Assembly: GCA_020832545.1 (NCBI GenBank)
Contig: JAFIEK010000025.1
Span: forward strand, 1-55,953
Length of the DNA: 55,953 nucleotides
Source: Pararhodobacter sp.
GTDB lineage: Bacteria; Pseudomonadota; Alphaproteobacteria; Rhodobacterales; Rhodobacteraceae
Direction of reading: 5' to 3'
The notes beneath the pieces are model-generated. The model did not search any database and had not been told where the DNA came from. It saw only the letters and a list, made by a program, of their open reading frames with translations. Below, piece after piece: positions 35,057 to 46,188 of the stretch (position 1 is its first letter; each line of letters starts with the position of its first letter). The position numbers and the translations under genes were made by a program.

Positions 35057-35197
35057 CCCATCGTCCGATGCAGGATGTTTCACAAACTTCTATACCGCCT
35101 GAACTATACGGACGCAGGGTCTAGCAAGAACGCAACACCCGCTCAGGTTGTGCAACAGTCGCTGTCACAAACCCGACCAATGCACAGGAGTCGCCGG

Positions 35198-35590
35198 ATG
35201 AGCTACCAGCCACGCGAGTTTATTGTTTCGTTATTAGATACTATAGCCACCACCCGACGCCCCCGTATGCTGCTGCGCGCCGCGCGGATCGGCATGCAGG
35301 ACTACCGCCGGGAATCCGATCTGCGGCGGGTGCTGCGCCTTCCGGCCGCCCCGCCTCCCGGTCCGGCCACGGTTCGCGACCTGATCGCGCTGGAGGCAGA
35401 GATAGAGGCCGGGCGCACCCGTCCCGGGCATATCGCGGGCGACACCTGGCGTGCGGCCCGGCATGTCGAGGTGATGATCGCCCTGATGGCCGAAGCGCAA
35501 CTGATGGCCGAGGCGGTTCCGGCCCCTGCCGCCGACCACCCCCCCGCCGCCCCGCCCCCGCGTCGGCTGACCCTCGCCCACAGAAGGTAA
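35198..35590 (+). CDS. DUF6477 family protein
   Basis: 130 residues, small and basic, starting MSYQPREFIVSLLDTIATTRRPRMLLRAAR, the conserved opening of DUF6477 proteins of Rhodobacteraceae. YRRESDLRRVLRLP and IALEAEIEAGRTRPGHIAGDTWRAARHVEVMIAL follow, with a Pro/Ala-rich tail. CAGGAG precedes the ATG. Function unknown; divergent partner of the DUF6456 gene. Confidence 0.8.
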   Translation: MSYQPREFIVSLLDTIATTRRPRMLLRAARIGMQDYRRESDLRRVLRLPAAPPPGPATVRDLIALEAEIEAGRTRPGHIAGDTWRAARHVEVMIALMAEAQLMAEAVPAPAADHPPAAPPPRRLTLAHRR

Positions 35591-35704
35591 ACCGCGCCCA
35601 TCCGCGCCCGAGGTCGCTTTCTGCCGGGTGGCGTCGTTCCACCGCTTTCCCCCGGCTGCGGCGCGGCTATCTTGCGCAAGTCATCGCAAGGGTTGGGGCA
35701 GAAC

Positions 35705-37744
35705 ATGTCGGACGCACTGGTGGTCTTTACGCCTTCGGGCAAGCGCGGGCGCTTTGCGCTGGGCACGCCGGTGCTGACCGCCGCGCGCCAGTTGGGGGTC
35801 GATCTGGATTCGGTCTGCGGCGGGCGCGGCATCTGCTCGAAATGCCAGATCACGCCGGGCTATGGTGAATTTTCCAAACACGGCGTGAGCGTCGCATCGA
35901 ATGCGCTGAGCGACTGGAATGCGGTCGAACAGCGCTACCGGGACAAGCGCGGCCTGACCGAGGGGCGGCGCCTGGGTTGCCAGGCCCGCATTCAGGGCGA
36001 TGTGGTCATCGATGTGCCCCCTGAAAGCCAGTTGCACCGTCAGGTCGTACGCAAGGCCGCCAGCGCCCGACCCATTGCCATGGACCCGGCCACGCGGCTT
36101 TACTATGTCGAAGTCACCCAGCCCGACATGCACGAACCCTCGGGCGATCTGGAGCGGCTGGCCGAAGCCCTGCGCAGCCAGTGGCAGATTGACAGCATTC
36201 AGGCGGGTCTCGCCATCCTGCGCAAGCTGCAACCGGCGCTGCGACAGGGCAACTGGGCTGTGACGGTGGCGCTTTATGCCGATCACCGTGGCGGCGCGGC
36301 GCGGATTCTCGATATCTGGCCCGGCTTTCACGCGGGCCCTCTGCTGGGGCTGGCCATCGATCTGGGCTCTACCACCATCGCCGCGCATCTGACCGATCTC
36401 AGCGATGGCTCGGTCGTGGCTTCGGGAGGGGTGATGAACCCGCAGATCCGTTTTGGCGAGGACCTGATGAGCCGCGTCAGCTATGCCATGATGAACCCCG
36501 GCGGCGACGTGGAGATGACGGCGGCGGTGCGGCTGGCAATCAACGCGCTGGTGCAATCGGTCGCTGCCGAGGCCGGGGCTGACCCGGCCGCGATCATGGA
36601 GGTTGTGCTTGTCTGCAACCCGGTGATGCACCACCTGTTTCTGGGCATCGACCCTGTGGAACTGGGTCAGGCCCCGTTCGCGCTGGCGACCTCGGGTGCG
36701 CTGACGCTGGCTGCGCGCGATCTGGAACTGACGGCCCTGAACCCTGAGGCGCGGCTCTATACCCTGCCCTGCATCGCAGGCCATGTGGGGGCCGATGCGG
36801 CGGCGGTGGCGCTGTCGGAAGCGCCCGAGAAATCGGAGGATTTGGTGCTGATCGTCGATGTCGGCACCAATGCCGAGATCCTTCTGGGCAACAAGACGCG
36901 GGTGCTGGCCTGCTCATCGCCCACCGGCCCGGCATTTGAGGGCGCACAGATTTCCAGCGGACAGCGCGCAGCCCCTGGCGCGATCGAGCGCATAGAGATC
37001 GACCCCGCCACCAAGGAGCCGCGCTTCAAGGTCATCGGCTCTTATCTGTGGTCCAACGAGCCGGGTTTTGCCGAGGCGACCGCAAAAACCGGCGTTACCG
37101 GCATCTGCGGCTCAGGCATCATCGAGGCGGTGGCCGAGATGCGCATGGCCGGTATTGTCGATGCCGCCGGGCTGATCGGTAATCCTGAACAGACTGGCAC
37201 CGCGCGCTGCTTCGCCGAAGGGCGCACGCATGCCTATCTGATCCATGATGCCACAGATCAGGGCGGGCCGCGCATTACCGTCACCCAGGGCGATATCCGC
37301 GCGATCCAGTTGGCCAAGGCCGCGCTCTATGCGGGCGCGAAACTGCTGATGGATGAGCTGGGCGTCGACACGGTCGACCGGGTGGTGCTGGCAGGCGCGT
37401 TCGGCGCGCATATCAGCGCCAAACACGCGATGGTGCTGGGCATGATCCCCGATTGCCCGCTGGACAAAGTCACCAGCGCCGGAAACGCGGCGGGAACCGG
37501 TGCACGGATTGCGCTGTGCAATGTCGCGGCGCGCAAGGGGATTGAGGCGCAGGTGGCGCGGATCCACAAGGTTGAAACCGCCATCGAGCCGCGCTTTCAG
37601 GAGCATTTCGTCGCCGCAAGCGCCATTCCCCATGCGACCGATCGTTTTCCGGAGCTGTCGCGCGTTGTCACCCTGCCCCAGGTCAGCCATAACACGAGTG
37701 GCGGGGGTGACGGTGGACGGCGACGCGGGCGCAGCCGGGGCTGA
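35705..37744 (+). CDS. ASKHA-type corrinoid-activation protein (RamA/RACo-like, DUF4445)
   Basis: 679 residues. The N-terminal [2Fe-2S] ferredoxin domain holds CGGRGICSKCQI (about residues 38-50) and a later cysteine (GCQARI). A linker follows, then a large ASKHA ATPase domain with GLAIDLGSTTIAAHLTDL (about 220), VDVGTNAEILL, FEGAQISSGQRAAPGAI, GICGSGIIEAVAEM and VLAGAFGAHI. Such proteins use ATP to re-reduce inactive Co(II) corrinoid in methyltransferases. No corrinoid protein or methyltransferase is encoded next to it. The last 15 residues are Gly/Arg-rich and run into the palindromic repeat, perhaps a recent extension. Confidence 0.87.
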   Translation: MSDALVVFTPSGKRGRFALGTPVLTAARQLGVDLDSVCGGRGICSKCQITPGYGEFSKHGVSVASNALSDWNAVEQRYRDKRGLTEGRRLGCQARIQGDVVIDVPPESQLHRQVVRKAASARPIAMDPATRLYYVEVTQPDMHEPSGDLERLAEALRSQWQIDSIQAGLAILRKLQPALRQGNWAVTVALYADHRGGAARILDIWPGFHAGPLLGLAIDLGSTTIAAHLTDLSDGSVVASGGVMNPQIRFGEDLMSRVSYAMMNPGGDVEMTAAVRLAINALVQSVAAEAGADPAAIMEVVLVCNPVMHHLFLGIDPVELGQAPFALATSGALTLAARDLELTALNPEARLYTLPCIAGHVGADAAAVALSEAPEKSEDLVLIVDVGTNAEILLGNKTRVLACSSPTGPAFEGAQISSGQRAAPGAIERIEIDPATKEPRFKVIGSYLWSNEPGFAEATAKTGVTGICGSGIIEAVAEMRMAGIVDAAGLIGNPEQTGTARCFAEGRTHAYLIHDATDQGGPRITVTQGDIRAIQLAKAALYAGAKLLMDELGVDTVDRVVLAGAFGAHISAKHAMVLGMIPDCPLDKVTSAGNAAGTGARIALCNVAARKGIEAQVARIHKVETAIEPRFQEHFVAASAIPHATDRFPELSRVVTLPQVSHNTSGGGDGGRRRGRSRG

Positions 37745-37767
37745 CCTGCGGCGGTGTTAAGTGCAAA

Positions 37768-37824
37768 GGGGGGGCGTTGCCCCCCTCTTGGCCTGTCGGC
37801 CAATTCACCCCCCAGGATATTTTT
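37768..37824. repeat. GC-rich palindromic intergenic repeat, copy 3
   Basis: GGGGGGGC-GTT-GCCCCCC stem, TCTTGGCC-TGT-CGGCCAA, then TTCACCCCCCAGGATATTTTT. Matches copy 2 apart from loop changes and one extra C. It is 24 bases after the DUF4445 protein's stop. Confidence 0.7.
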
Positions 37825-38008
37825 GAGTAGATGAAGCAGGGCGGATCGCGCAATGGGCTGATCCGGGAAAAGGCGGCGGGCGTTCGCCGGAGCATTGCTC
37901 AGGCACTTTCCCGCCAATGTTTCAGTCTGTCATGCCTTGTGATTCGCCGCCAACTTGCAATGGCGTGGCCTTGGGATAGAAGGGGCAGGCAATCACAAGG
38001 ACCCGCGC

Positions 38009-39358
38009 ATGCCGCTTTCGCTTGTCATCCTGGCCGCCGGACAGGGCAGTCGCATGAACTCTGACCTGCCCAAGGTGCTGCACCCGCTGGCTGGCGCGCC
38101 GCTTCTGGCCCATGCCTTGCGCGCCGGGGCCGTGCTGGAGCCGGAGCGCGTTGTCGTGGTGACCGGGCATGGGGCCGAACGAGTGGCCCGCGCAGCGCAG
38201 GACGCCGAGCCGGGCGTGTTGATTGCCCATCAGGCCGAGCAGCTGGGCACCGCGCATGCCGTGGCGCAGGCGCGCGCGGCCCTTGAGGGGTTCTCAGGCG
38301 ATGTGGTGGTGCTTTACGGCGACACTCCCTTTGTCAGCCCCGAGACGCTGGAGGCGCTGATCGCTGCGCGCAGCCGTCACGCGGTGGTTGTGCTGGGCTT
38401 TGAAGCCGTCGATCCGGGGCGTTACGGTCGGCTGGTCATGCAGGGCAGCGCGTTGGAGCGGATCGTTGAATACAAGGATGCGAGCGCACAGGAACGGTCG
38501 ATAACCCTTTGTAATTCTGGTGTTGTATGCGCAGATGCGGCGCTGCTTACGGAACTGGTCGATGCAGTTGGTAATGACAATGCATCGGGCGAATATTACC
38601 TCACCGATATTATCGCGCTGGCGCGCGCGCGGGGCCTGACAGCGGGGGTTGTGACCTGCCCGGAGCCCGAGACGCTGGGCATCAACACCCGTACCGAGCT
38701 GTCCGCCGCCGAGGCGCTGTTTCAAAGCCGCGCCCGCGCGGAGGCACTGGAAAACGGCGTAACGCTGATCGCGCCCGAGACGGTGTTTTTTGCGCTTGAT
38801 ACGGTGATCGGACGCGATGCGCTGGTGGGGCCGAATGTGGTCTTCGGCCCCGGCGTGACCATCGAGAGCGGCGCCGAGATCCGCGCTTTCTGCCATCTAG
38901 AGGGTTGCCACGTCTCGCGCGATGCCGTGGTCGGGCCCTTTGCGCGGCTGCGCCCCGGCGCGGAGCTGGCCGAAGGGGTGCGCGTGGGCAATTTTGTCGA
39001 GATCAAGAACGCCATTCTGGATGAGGGCGCCAAGGTCAACCACCTGTCCTATATCGGTGATGCGCATGTCGGCGAAGGCGCAAATGTCGGCGCGGGTAGC
39101 GTCACCGTCAATTATGACGGGGTGATGAAACACCATACCGGGATCGGCGAACGCGCATTCGTTGGCTCGGGCTCGATGCTGGTTGCGCCGGTGAAGGTGG
39201 GGGCCGGGGCAATGACGGCTGCGGGCTCGGTCATCACCGCCGATGTGCCAGACGGCGCACTGGCGCTGGGGCGCGCGCGGCAAGAGAACAAGGCAGGGCT
39301 GGCGCTGCGGCTGCGCGAGCGGCTTCTGGCGCTGAAAGCCAGGAAAAATGAGGACTGA
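38009..39358 (+). CDS. glmU: Bifunctional UDP-N-acetylglucosamine pyrophosphorylase/GlcN-1-P acetyltransferase
   Basis: Makes UDP-GlcNAc for peptidoglycan and LPS. 449 residues. The N-terminal nucleotidyltransferase has LAAGQGSRMNSDLPKVLHPLAG (residues 8-29), and VVLYGDTPFVSP. The C-terminal left-handed beta helix (about 245-430) has GPFARLRPGAEL, VGNFVEIKNA and GAGSVTVNYDGVMKHHT, which includes the catalytic His region. The ATG at 38009 fits the family. Two bases before glmS, so one operon that supplies GlcN-6-P and then UDP-GlcNAc. Confidence 0.96.
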   Translation: MPLSLVILAAGQGSRMNSDLPKVLHPLAGAPLLAHALRAGAVLEPERVVVVTGHGAERVARAAQDAEPGVLIAHQAEQLGTAHAVAQARAALEGFSGDVVVLYGDTPFVSPETLEALIAARSRHAVVVLGFEAVDPGRYGRLVMQGSALERIVEYKDASAQERSITLCNSGVVCADAALLTELVDAVGNDNASGEYYLTDIIALARARGLTAGVVTCPEPETLGINTRTELSAAEALFQSRARAEALENGVTLIAPETVFFALDTVIGRDALVGPNVVFGPGVTIESGAEIRAFCHLEGCHVSRDAVVGPFARLRPGAELAEGVRVGNFVEIKNAILDEGAKVNHLSYIGDAHVGEGANVGAGSVTVNYDGVMKHHTGIGERAFVGSGSMLVAPVKVGAGAMTAAGSVITADVPDGALALGRARQENKAGLALRLRERLLALKARKNED

Positions 39359-39360
39359 GC

Positions 39361-41178
39361 ATGTGTGGGATTGTTGGTGTTCTGGGCACGCATGAAGTCG
39401 CGCCCCTGATCCTGGAGTCGCTGAAACGGCTGGAATACCGCGGCTATGACAGCGCCGGAATCGCCACGGTGAACAACGGCACGCTGGATCGCCGTCGCGC
39501 GGTGGGCAAGCTGATCAACCTCAGCGATCTTCTGGTGCACGAGCCCCTGACCGGGAAATCGGGCATCGGTCATACCCGCTGGGCGACGCATGGCGCGCCG
39601 ACGGTGACGAACGCCCATCCGCATCGCTCGGGCGGGGTGGCGGTGGTGCACAATGGAATCATCGAGAATTTCAAGGCCCTGCGCGCGGAACTGGCGGCGG
39701 CCGGTCTGGTTCATGAAACCGGGACTGACACCGAGACCATAGCAATTCTGACCCGCCTTCATCTGACCCAGGGCATGACCCCGGCCAAAGCCGCAGCCGC
39801 CACGCTTGCGCGGCTGGAAGGTGCCTTTGCACTGGCCTTTCTGTTCGAGGGCGAAGATGATCTGATGATCGGCGCGCGCAAGGGCTCTCCGCTCGCGGTG
39901 GGACATGGGGACGGCGAGATGTATCTGGGGTCGGACGCGATCGCACTGGCGCCGATGACCGACCGGATCACCTATCTGGAAGAAGGGGACTGGGTTGTTC
40001 TGACCCGCGCGGGGGCGGAAATCTTTGATGCCGACGGCCGCCGCGCCAATCGCGCGGTAAGCAGGATCCGTTTGGATCAGACGCAGGTGGACAAGGGCGG
40101 CTATCGCCATTTCATGGCCAAGGAGATTGCCGAACAGCCTGCCGTGCTGCAAGCGGCACTCGCCTTCCATCTGGACCCGTCAGGTCAGGCCCTGTCCCTG
40201 CCCGACGAGGTGGATTTCAGCGATTGTGACCGGATTACACTGGTCGCCTGCGGCACGGGGTTTTATGCCGCGCAAGTGGCGAAATACTGGTTCGAGCAGC
40301 TCGCCCGCATCCAGGTGGAGACCGATATCGCCTCGGAATATCGCTACCGCCAGCCGGTTCTGTCAGACAAGGCAGTGGCGATCTTTATCAGCCAGTCTGG
40401 CGAGACAGCCGATACATTGGCCGCGCTGCGCCATGTGCGCGATCAGGTGGCCCGCACCATTGGCGTGATCAACGTGCCCACCTCGTCCATCGCGCGTGAA
40501 ACCGACGTGGCTCTGCCGATCCTCGCGGGGCCGGAAATCAGCGTGGCCTCGACCAAGGGCTTCACCGCCCAGCTTCTGGTGTTGTTGTTGCTGGCGCTGA
40601 AAGCCGGACAGGACAGGGGCACGCTGAGCGCCGATCAGGTCAAGGATCATCTGGCCACGCTGGCCAGCTTGCCCGGATTGATGCGTCAGGCACTGGACCG
40701 GAATGAGGAAATCGACAAGATCGCCCGCAAACTGGCCGAGGCCCGGGATGTGCTGTATCTGGGGCGTGGCATGATGTATCCGCTGGCGCTGGAGGCTGCA
40801 CTGAAGCTCAAGGAAATCAGCTATATCCACGCCGAGGGCTATGCCTCGGGCGAGTTGAAGCACGGGCCCATCGCACTGATCGACAAGACCATGCCGGTCG
40901 TGGTTCTGGCCCCGCGCGACGCGCTCTTTGAAAAGACAGTGTCGAACATGCAGGAAGTTATGGCCCGGCAGGGTCAGGTGCTGCTGATCTCAGACCCCGC
41001 CGGTCTGGAAGAGGCTGGCGAGGTCTGGCAAAGCATTACGCTTCCCACCGTGCCCGAACTGATCGCACCTATGATTTATGCGGTTCCCGCCCAGCTACTG
41101 GCCTATCATGCGGCGATGGTGCGCGGCACCGATGTCGATCAACCGCGCAATCTGGCCAAATCGGTGACCGTGGAATAA
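39361..41178 (+). CDS. glmS: Glutamine-fructose-6-phosphate transaminase
   Basis: First committed step of amino-sugar synthesis. 605 residues: the class II glutaminase domain begins with Cys2 (MCGIVGVLG), with LEYRGYDSAGIA and HTRWATHGAP; two SIS domains follow (ACGTGFYAAQVAKYW, ISQSGETADTLAALR; LGRGMMYPLALEAALKLKEISYIHAEGY); and the C-terminus DVDQPRNLAKSVTVE is diagnostic. Full length, translationally close to glmU. Confidence 0.97.
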   Translation: MCGIVGVLGTHEVAPLILESLKRLEYRGYDSAGIATVNNGTLDRRRAVGKLINLSDLLVHEPLTGKSGIGHTRWATHGAPTVTNAHPHRSGGVAVVHNGIIENFKALRAELAAAGLVHETGTDTETIAILTRLHLTQGMTPAKAAAATLARLEGAFALAFLFEGEDDLMIGARKGSPLAVGHGDGEMYLGSDAIALAPMTDRITYLEEGDWVVLTRAGAEIFDADGRRANRAVSRIRLDQTQVDKGGYRHFMAKEIAEQPAVLQAALAFHLDPSGQALSLPDEVDFSDCDRITLVACGTGFYAAQVAKYWFEQLARIQVETDIASEYRYRQPVLSDKAVAIFISQSGETADTLAALRHVRDQVARTIGVINVPTSSIARETDVALPILAGPEISVASTKGFTAQLLVLLLLALKAGQDRGTLSADQVKDHLATLASLPGLMRQALDRNEEIDKIARKLAEARDVLYLGRGMMYPLALEAALKLKEISYIHAEGYASGELKHGPIALIDKTMPVVVLAPRDALFEKTVSNMQEVMARQGQVLLISDPAGLEEAGEVWQSITLPTVPELIAPMIYAVPAQLLAYHAAMVRGTDVDQPRNLAKSVTVE

Positions 41179-41222
41179 GCCAAGCCGGGGCGGCTGGCGC
41201 CCCTTGCTGCATTGAGGCCCCG

Positions 41223-41930
41223 ATGACCGACGCCCCCCATACTGCTGCCGCGCTGGAAGCCCTGAGCGCCCTTGCCGACCCGCAAAAGGCCAGCGAGATG
41301 CAGGCCTATCACAAGACCGACCGCCCGTTTCTGGGCGTCCCCGTCCCACAGATCGAGGCGCTGGTGAAAGACTGGCGGACCGCGTGCTCGCTCGAACAGC
41401 GGCTGGCGCTGGCAGCAGGCCTGTGGGACAGCAATATCCACGAGGCCCGGGTCGCCGCTGCCAAACTGCTGCTGCAGGCGCGTATCCGCCCTGATGACAA
41501 TGCCGCGTGGGCGCTGATCACCAGTTGGGTGCCGCAGTTCGACAGTTGGGCGATCGCCGATCATGCGTCGATCGCCGGGGGCAAGCGGTTGGTGGCTGAT
41601 CCGTCGCGGCTGGATCAGCTTGAGGAATGGACCACCCACCCCAACATGTGGACCCGACGCGCGGCGCTGGTGATGACCCTGCCCTGGACCCGCCTGAACC
41701 ACCCCAAACCCGCCGATCTGGCGGTGCGCGAGCGGGTTTTGGGCTGGGCCGAGGGCTATCTGGATGACAAGGAATGGTTCATCCAGAAAGCCATCGGCTG
41801 GTGGTTGCGCGACCTGTCCCGGCATGATCCGGCGCGTGTGCGCGATTGGCTCGGTGCGCATGGGGCGCGGCTGAAACCCTTCGCCCGGCGCGAGGCGCAG
41901 CGCCATCTCGGGCGCCAGATCAAAGGTTGA
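41223..41930 (+). CDS. AlkD-like DNA alkylation repair protein
   Basis: 235-residue all-helical HEAT-like repeat protein of the DNA alkylation repair family: FLGVPVPQIEALVKDWR, LLLQARIRPDDNAAWALITSWVPQFDSWAIADHAS, and NMWTRRAALVMTLPW, then WFIQKAIGWWLRDLSRHDP. AlkD enzymes excise N3- and N7-alkylpurines without base flipping. The conserved Trp and Asp (W/D of the catalytic cleft) appear present in WAIADH and WMTR-like positions. A second alkyl-base glycosylase gene (mpg) lies 1.1 kb downstream. Confidence 0.85.
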   Translation: MTDAPHTAAALEALSALADPQKASEMQAYHKTDRPFLGVPVPQIEALVKDWRTACSLEQRLALAAGLWDSNIHEARVAAAKLLLQARIRPDDNAAWALITSWVPQFDSWAIADHASIAGGKRLVADPSRLDQLEEWTTHPNMWTRRAALVMTLPWTRLNHPKPADLAVRERVLGWAEGYLDDKEWFIQKAIGWWLRDLSRHDPARVRDWLGAHGARLKPFARREAQRHLGRQIKG

Positions 41931-42036
41931 GGCATGGATTTTGTCGTTGTGAGCGGTAACGCACGCGCTTCACCATTGCCGTAACGCAATTCCCCATCTA
42001 TCCCTGCGGCCAGCATGCCAACAGAGGAGCCCGCCA

Positions 42037-42966
42037 ATGCGCGCGACGCGAATTGTTCAGAAAATCCTTTCCAACTACGAAGGCGAAACCCCCGGCGTAA
42101 AAGCCAACCTGTGCCGCATGTTGATGCAGGGCAAACTGGGCGGCACCGGCAAGATGATCATCCTGCCGGTCGATCAGGGGTTCGAGCATGGCCCGGCGCG
42201 CACCTTCGCTGCCAACCCCGCCGCCTATGACCCGCATTACCACTATCAACTGGCGCTCGATGCCGGGCTCAACGCCTATGCAGCCCCCCTTGGCATGATA
42301 GAGGCCGGGGCAGACACCTATGCCGGCCAGATCCCCACCATCCTCAAGGTCAATTCCGCCAACTCGCTCTTGTCCGACACCGCAGGCAAGAACCAGGCGA
42401 TCACCGCTTGTGTTGATGATGCGCTGCGGCTGGGCTGCGCGGCCATCGGGTTTACCATCTATCCGGGCTCGGATGCGCAGCTTGAGATGTATGAAGAGAT
42501 CTCGGTGATGCGCGAAGAGGCCGCGCGCAAGGGCATCGCCACCGTCATCTGGTCCTACCCGCGCGGCGAGGCGGTCACCAAGGACGGTGAAACCGGCATC
42601 GATGTCGCCGCCTATGCTGCGCAGATCGCGGCACTGCTGGGCGCGCATGTCATCAAGATCAAGCTGTCGACCGACCATCTTATGCTGCCCGAAGCCAAGA
42701 AGGTCTACGAGGCCGAGGGCATCGACATCGCCACTCAGGCCGCGCGCGTGCGTCACTGCATGCAGGCCAGCTTCAACGGACGGCGGATTGTTGTGTTCTC
42801 GGGCGGGGCCAAGAAGGGCGAAGACTCGGTTTATGACGATGCGCGCGCCATCCGTGACGGCGGCGGCAACGGCTCGATCATCGGGCGCAACAGCTTCCAG
42901 CGTCCGCGCGAAGATGCGCTGGCGATGCTGGGCAAGCTGGTGGAAATCTATCGCGGCAAAGCGTGA
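42037..42966 (+). CDS. Class I fructose-bisphosphate aldolase, DhnA type
   Basis: 309-residue DhnA/FbaB-type aldolase of glycolysis/gluconeogenesis. MIILPVDQGFEHGPARTF (about residues 40-57), the Schiff-base lysine in GAHVIKIKLSTDHL (207 or 209), and RIVVFSGGAKKGED and GGNGSIIGRNSFQRP as the phosphate-binding loops. A strong terminator follows. Well separated from neighbours, so probably monocistronic. Confidence 0.94.
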   Translation: MRATRIVQKILSNYEGETPGVKANLCRMLMQGKLGGTGKMIILPVDQGFEHGPARTFAANPAAYDPHYHYQLALDAGLNAYAAPLGMIEAGADTYAGQIPTILKVNSANSLLSDTAGKNQAITACVDDALRLGCAAIGFTIYPGSDAQLEMYEEISVMREEAARKGIATVIWSYPRGEAVTKDGETGIDVAAYAAQIAALLGAHVIKIKLSTDHLMLPEAKKVYEAEGIDIATQAARVRHCMQASFNGRRIVVFSGGAKKGEDSVYDDARAIRDGGGNGSIIGRNSFQRPREDALAMLGKLVEIYRGKA

Positions 42967-42987
42967 GCTTTTTTTGCTGATTGAGAG

Positions 42988-43015
42988 GGGCGGTCGCATG
43001 CGGGCCGCCCTTTTT
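42988..43015 (+). terminator. Rho-independent terminator after the aldolase gene
   Basis: GGGCGG (42988-42993) pairs with CCGCCC (43005-43010), with further partial pairing in the loop, followed by TTTTT (43011-43015). It lies 22 bases after the aldolase stop, between converging genes. Confidence 0.8.
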
Positions 43016-43587
43016 CATGGGCTGCGGAAGGGACGGCTGAGAAAGGCTGACCCCTTGATGCCAAAGCGCCAAGGCCAGTCCGCCGCGCGGGCAATGCCGA
43101 TGCGGGGGCCGGTGAGCACTTCGGCGAGGTCGCCCGCGAAAAAGCCGAAATCCGGGTGATCGAAAGCGGCATGGTTGTCCGGCAGTCCGATCCCCAGCGC
43201 CTGCCCCAGCCGCCCCGGCCCGGTGGCCAGCAAGCGCGGCACATCCGTGCCACGGCGCGCGGCCATCACGGGCAAGCCATACTGCGGTTCAAGCGCGCGC
43301 AACAGCACGGCATGGCCCCGTGCACAGACCACGTTCAGACACCAGTGTATCCCATACGAGCGATAGACATAGGCCCGCCCCGGCGGGCCGAACATGGCGG
43401 CGTTGCGAGCGCCCTCGCCGCGAAAGCTGTGTGAGGCCGGATCATCGGGTCCATAGGCCTCGGTCTCGGTGACAATCCCGCCGCAGCCACGCACCATCAG
43501 AACCACGCCGATCAGATCGCGCGCCACCGCTTCGGCGGGCCGGTCGAACCAAGCCGTCGGGCGGGGTAGTTTTGTCTGACGTTTCAT
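43015..43587 (-). CDS. DNA-3-methyladenine glycosylase (AAG/Mpg family)
   Basis: 190-residue base-excision glycosylase: ARDLIGVVLMVRG, IVTETEAYGPDDPASHSFRG with the catalytic Glu, ARNAAMFGPPGRAYVYRSYG (base-flipping Tyr region), CLNVVCARGHAVLLRALEP and LLATGPGRLGQALGI. Complete; eight bases before it on the same strand lies yjbQ. Confidence 0.93.
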   Translation of the reverse strand: MKRQTKLPRPTAWFDRPAEAVARDLIGVVLMVRGCGGIVTETEAYGPDDPASHSFRGEGARNAAMFGPPGRAYVYRSYGIHWCLNVVCARGHAVLLRALEPQYGLPVMAARRGTDVPRLLATGPGRLGQALGIGLPDNHAAFDHPDFGFFAGDLAEVLTGPRIGIARAADWPWRFGIKGSAFLSRPFRSP

Positions 43588-43595
43588 CTTTCCAA

Positions 43596-44012
43596 TTAAC
43601 GCAGCATGGCAATGATGTCGCGCCGATGCGGACGGCGGCGATGTTCGAAAACGAATATTCCTTGCCAGTTGCCCAGTGCCATCTCACCGTCAAGCACCGG
43701 AATTTGCAGCGAAACTGGCAAGAGGGCTGCCTTGATATGCGCGGGCATATCATCGACCCCTTCGCTGGTATGGCGCAGGTAGCACATTGACGGATCATCG
43801 GCGGGCGGCACCAGACGATGAAAATATTCCGACATGTCGCGCGGCACATCCGGGTCAGCGTTCTCCTGGATCACCAGACTGGCCGAGGTGTGCTGGATGA
43901 ACAGGGTTAAAACCCCCTCTGCCACCATGTCTCGCCGAAGCCACCCCGCGATCTGCGGTGTGATTTCATAGAGGCCGGGGCCTTGGGTGGCGATGGAAAA
44001 GGTCTTGTGCAT
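43596..44012 (-). CDS. YjbQ family protein
   Basis: 138-residue UPF0047/YjbQ protein. LTLFIQHTSASLVIQENADPDVPRDM (about residues 44-70), CYLRHTSEGVDDMPAHIKAALL and LGNWQGIFVFEHRRRPHRRDI are the metal-binding family motifs. Homologues have weak thiamine-phosphate synthase activity; the physiological role is unsettled. The start at 44012 gives the family N-terminus MHKTFSI; 29 upstream codons run into a terminator. Confidence 0.9.
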   Translation of the reverse strand: MHKTFSIATQGPGLYEITPQIAGWLRRDMVAEGVLTLFIQHTSASLVIQENADPDVPRDMSEYFHRLVPPADDPSMCYLRHTSEGVDDMPAHIKAALLPVSLQIPVLDGEMALGNWQGIFVFEHRRRPHRRDIIAMLR

Positions 44013-44066
44013 GTGTTCGAACCTGATCTCCGGGCGACACGGGCCCACATGGGGCTCTGATGTCAG

Positions 44067-44090
44067 AAAGGCGCCCCTTGGGGCGCCTTT
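44067..44090. terminator. Bidirectional-looking hairpin downstream of rpoD
   Basis: AAAGGCGCCCC (44067-44077) and GGGGCGCCTTT (44080-44090) form an 11-bp perfect stem around TT (functionally a larger loop), A/T-tailed on both sides. It lies 28 bases after the rpoD stop on the minus strand. Confidence 0.8.
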
Positions 44091-44118
44091 ACCTGTCAAT
44101 GTCCTGTCTGGCGCGCCT

Positions 44119-46104
<1,986 letters not shown>

Positions 46105-46188
46105 GGGTCCTCCGGCCGAAGGCAGTGATTCGAATTTATCCAGATGTAGCGACTCGGCAGACCGAATCACAGGGGTCAGCAGCGAATT

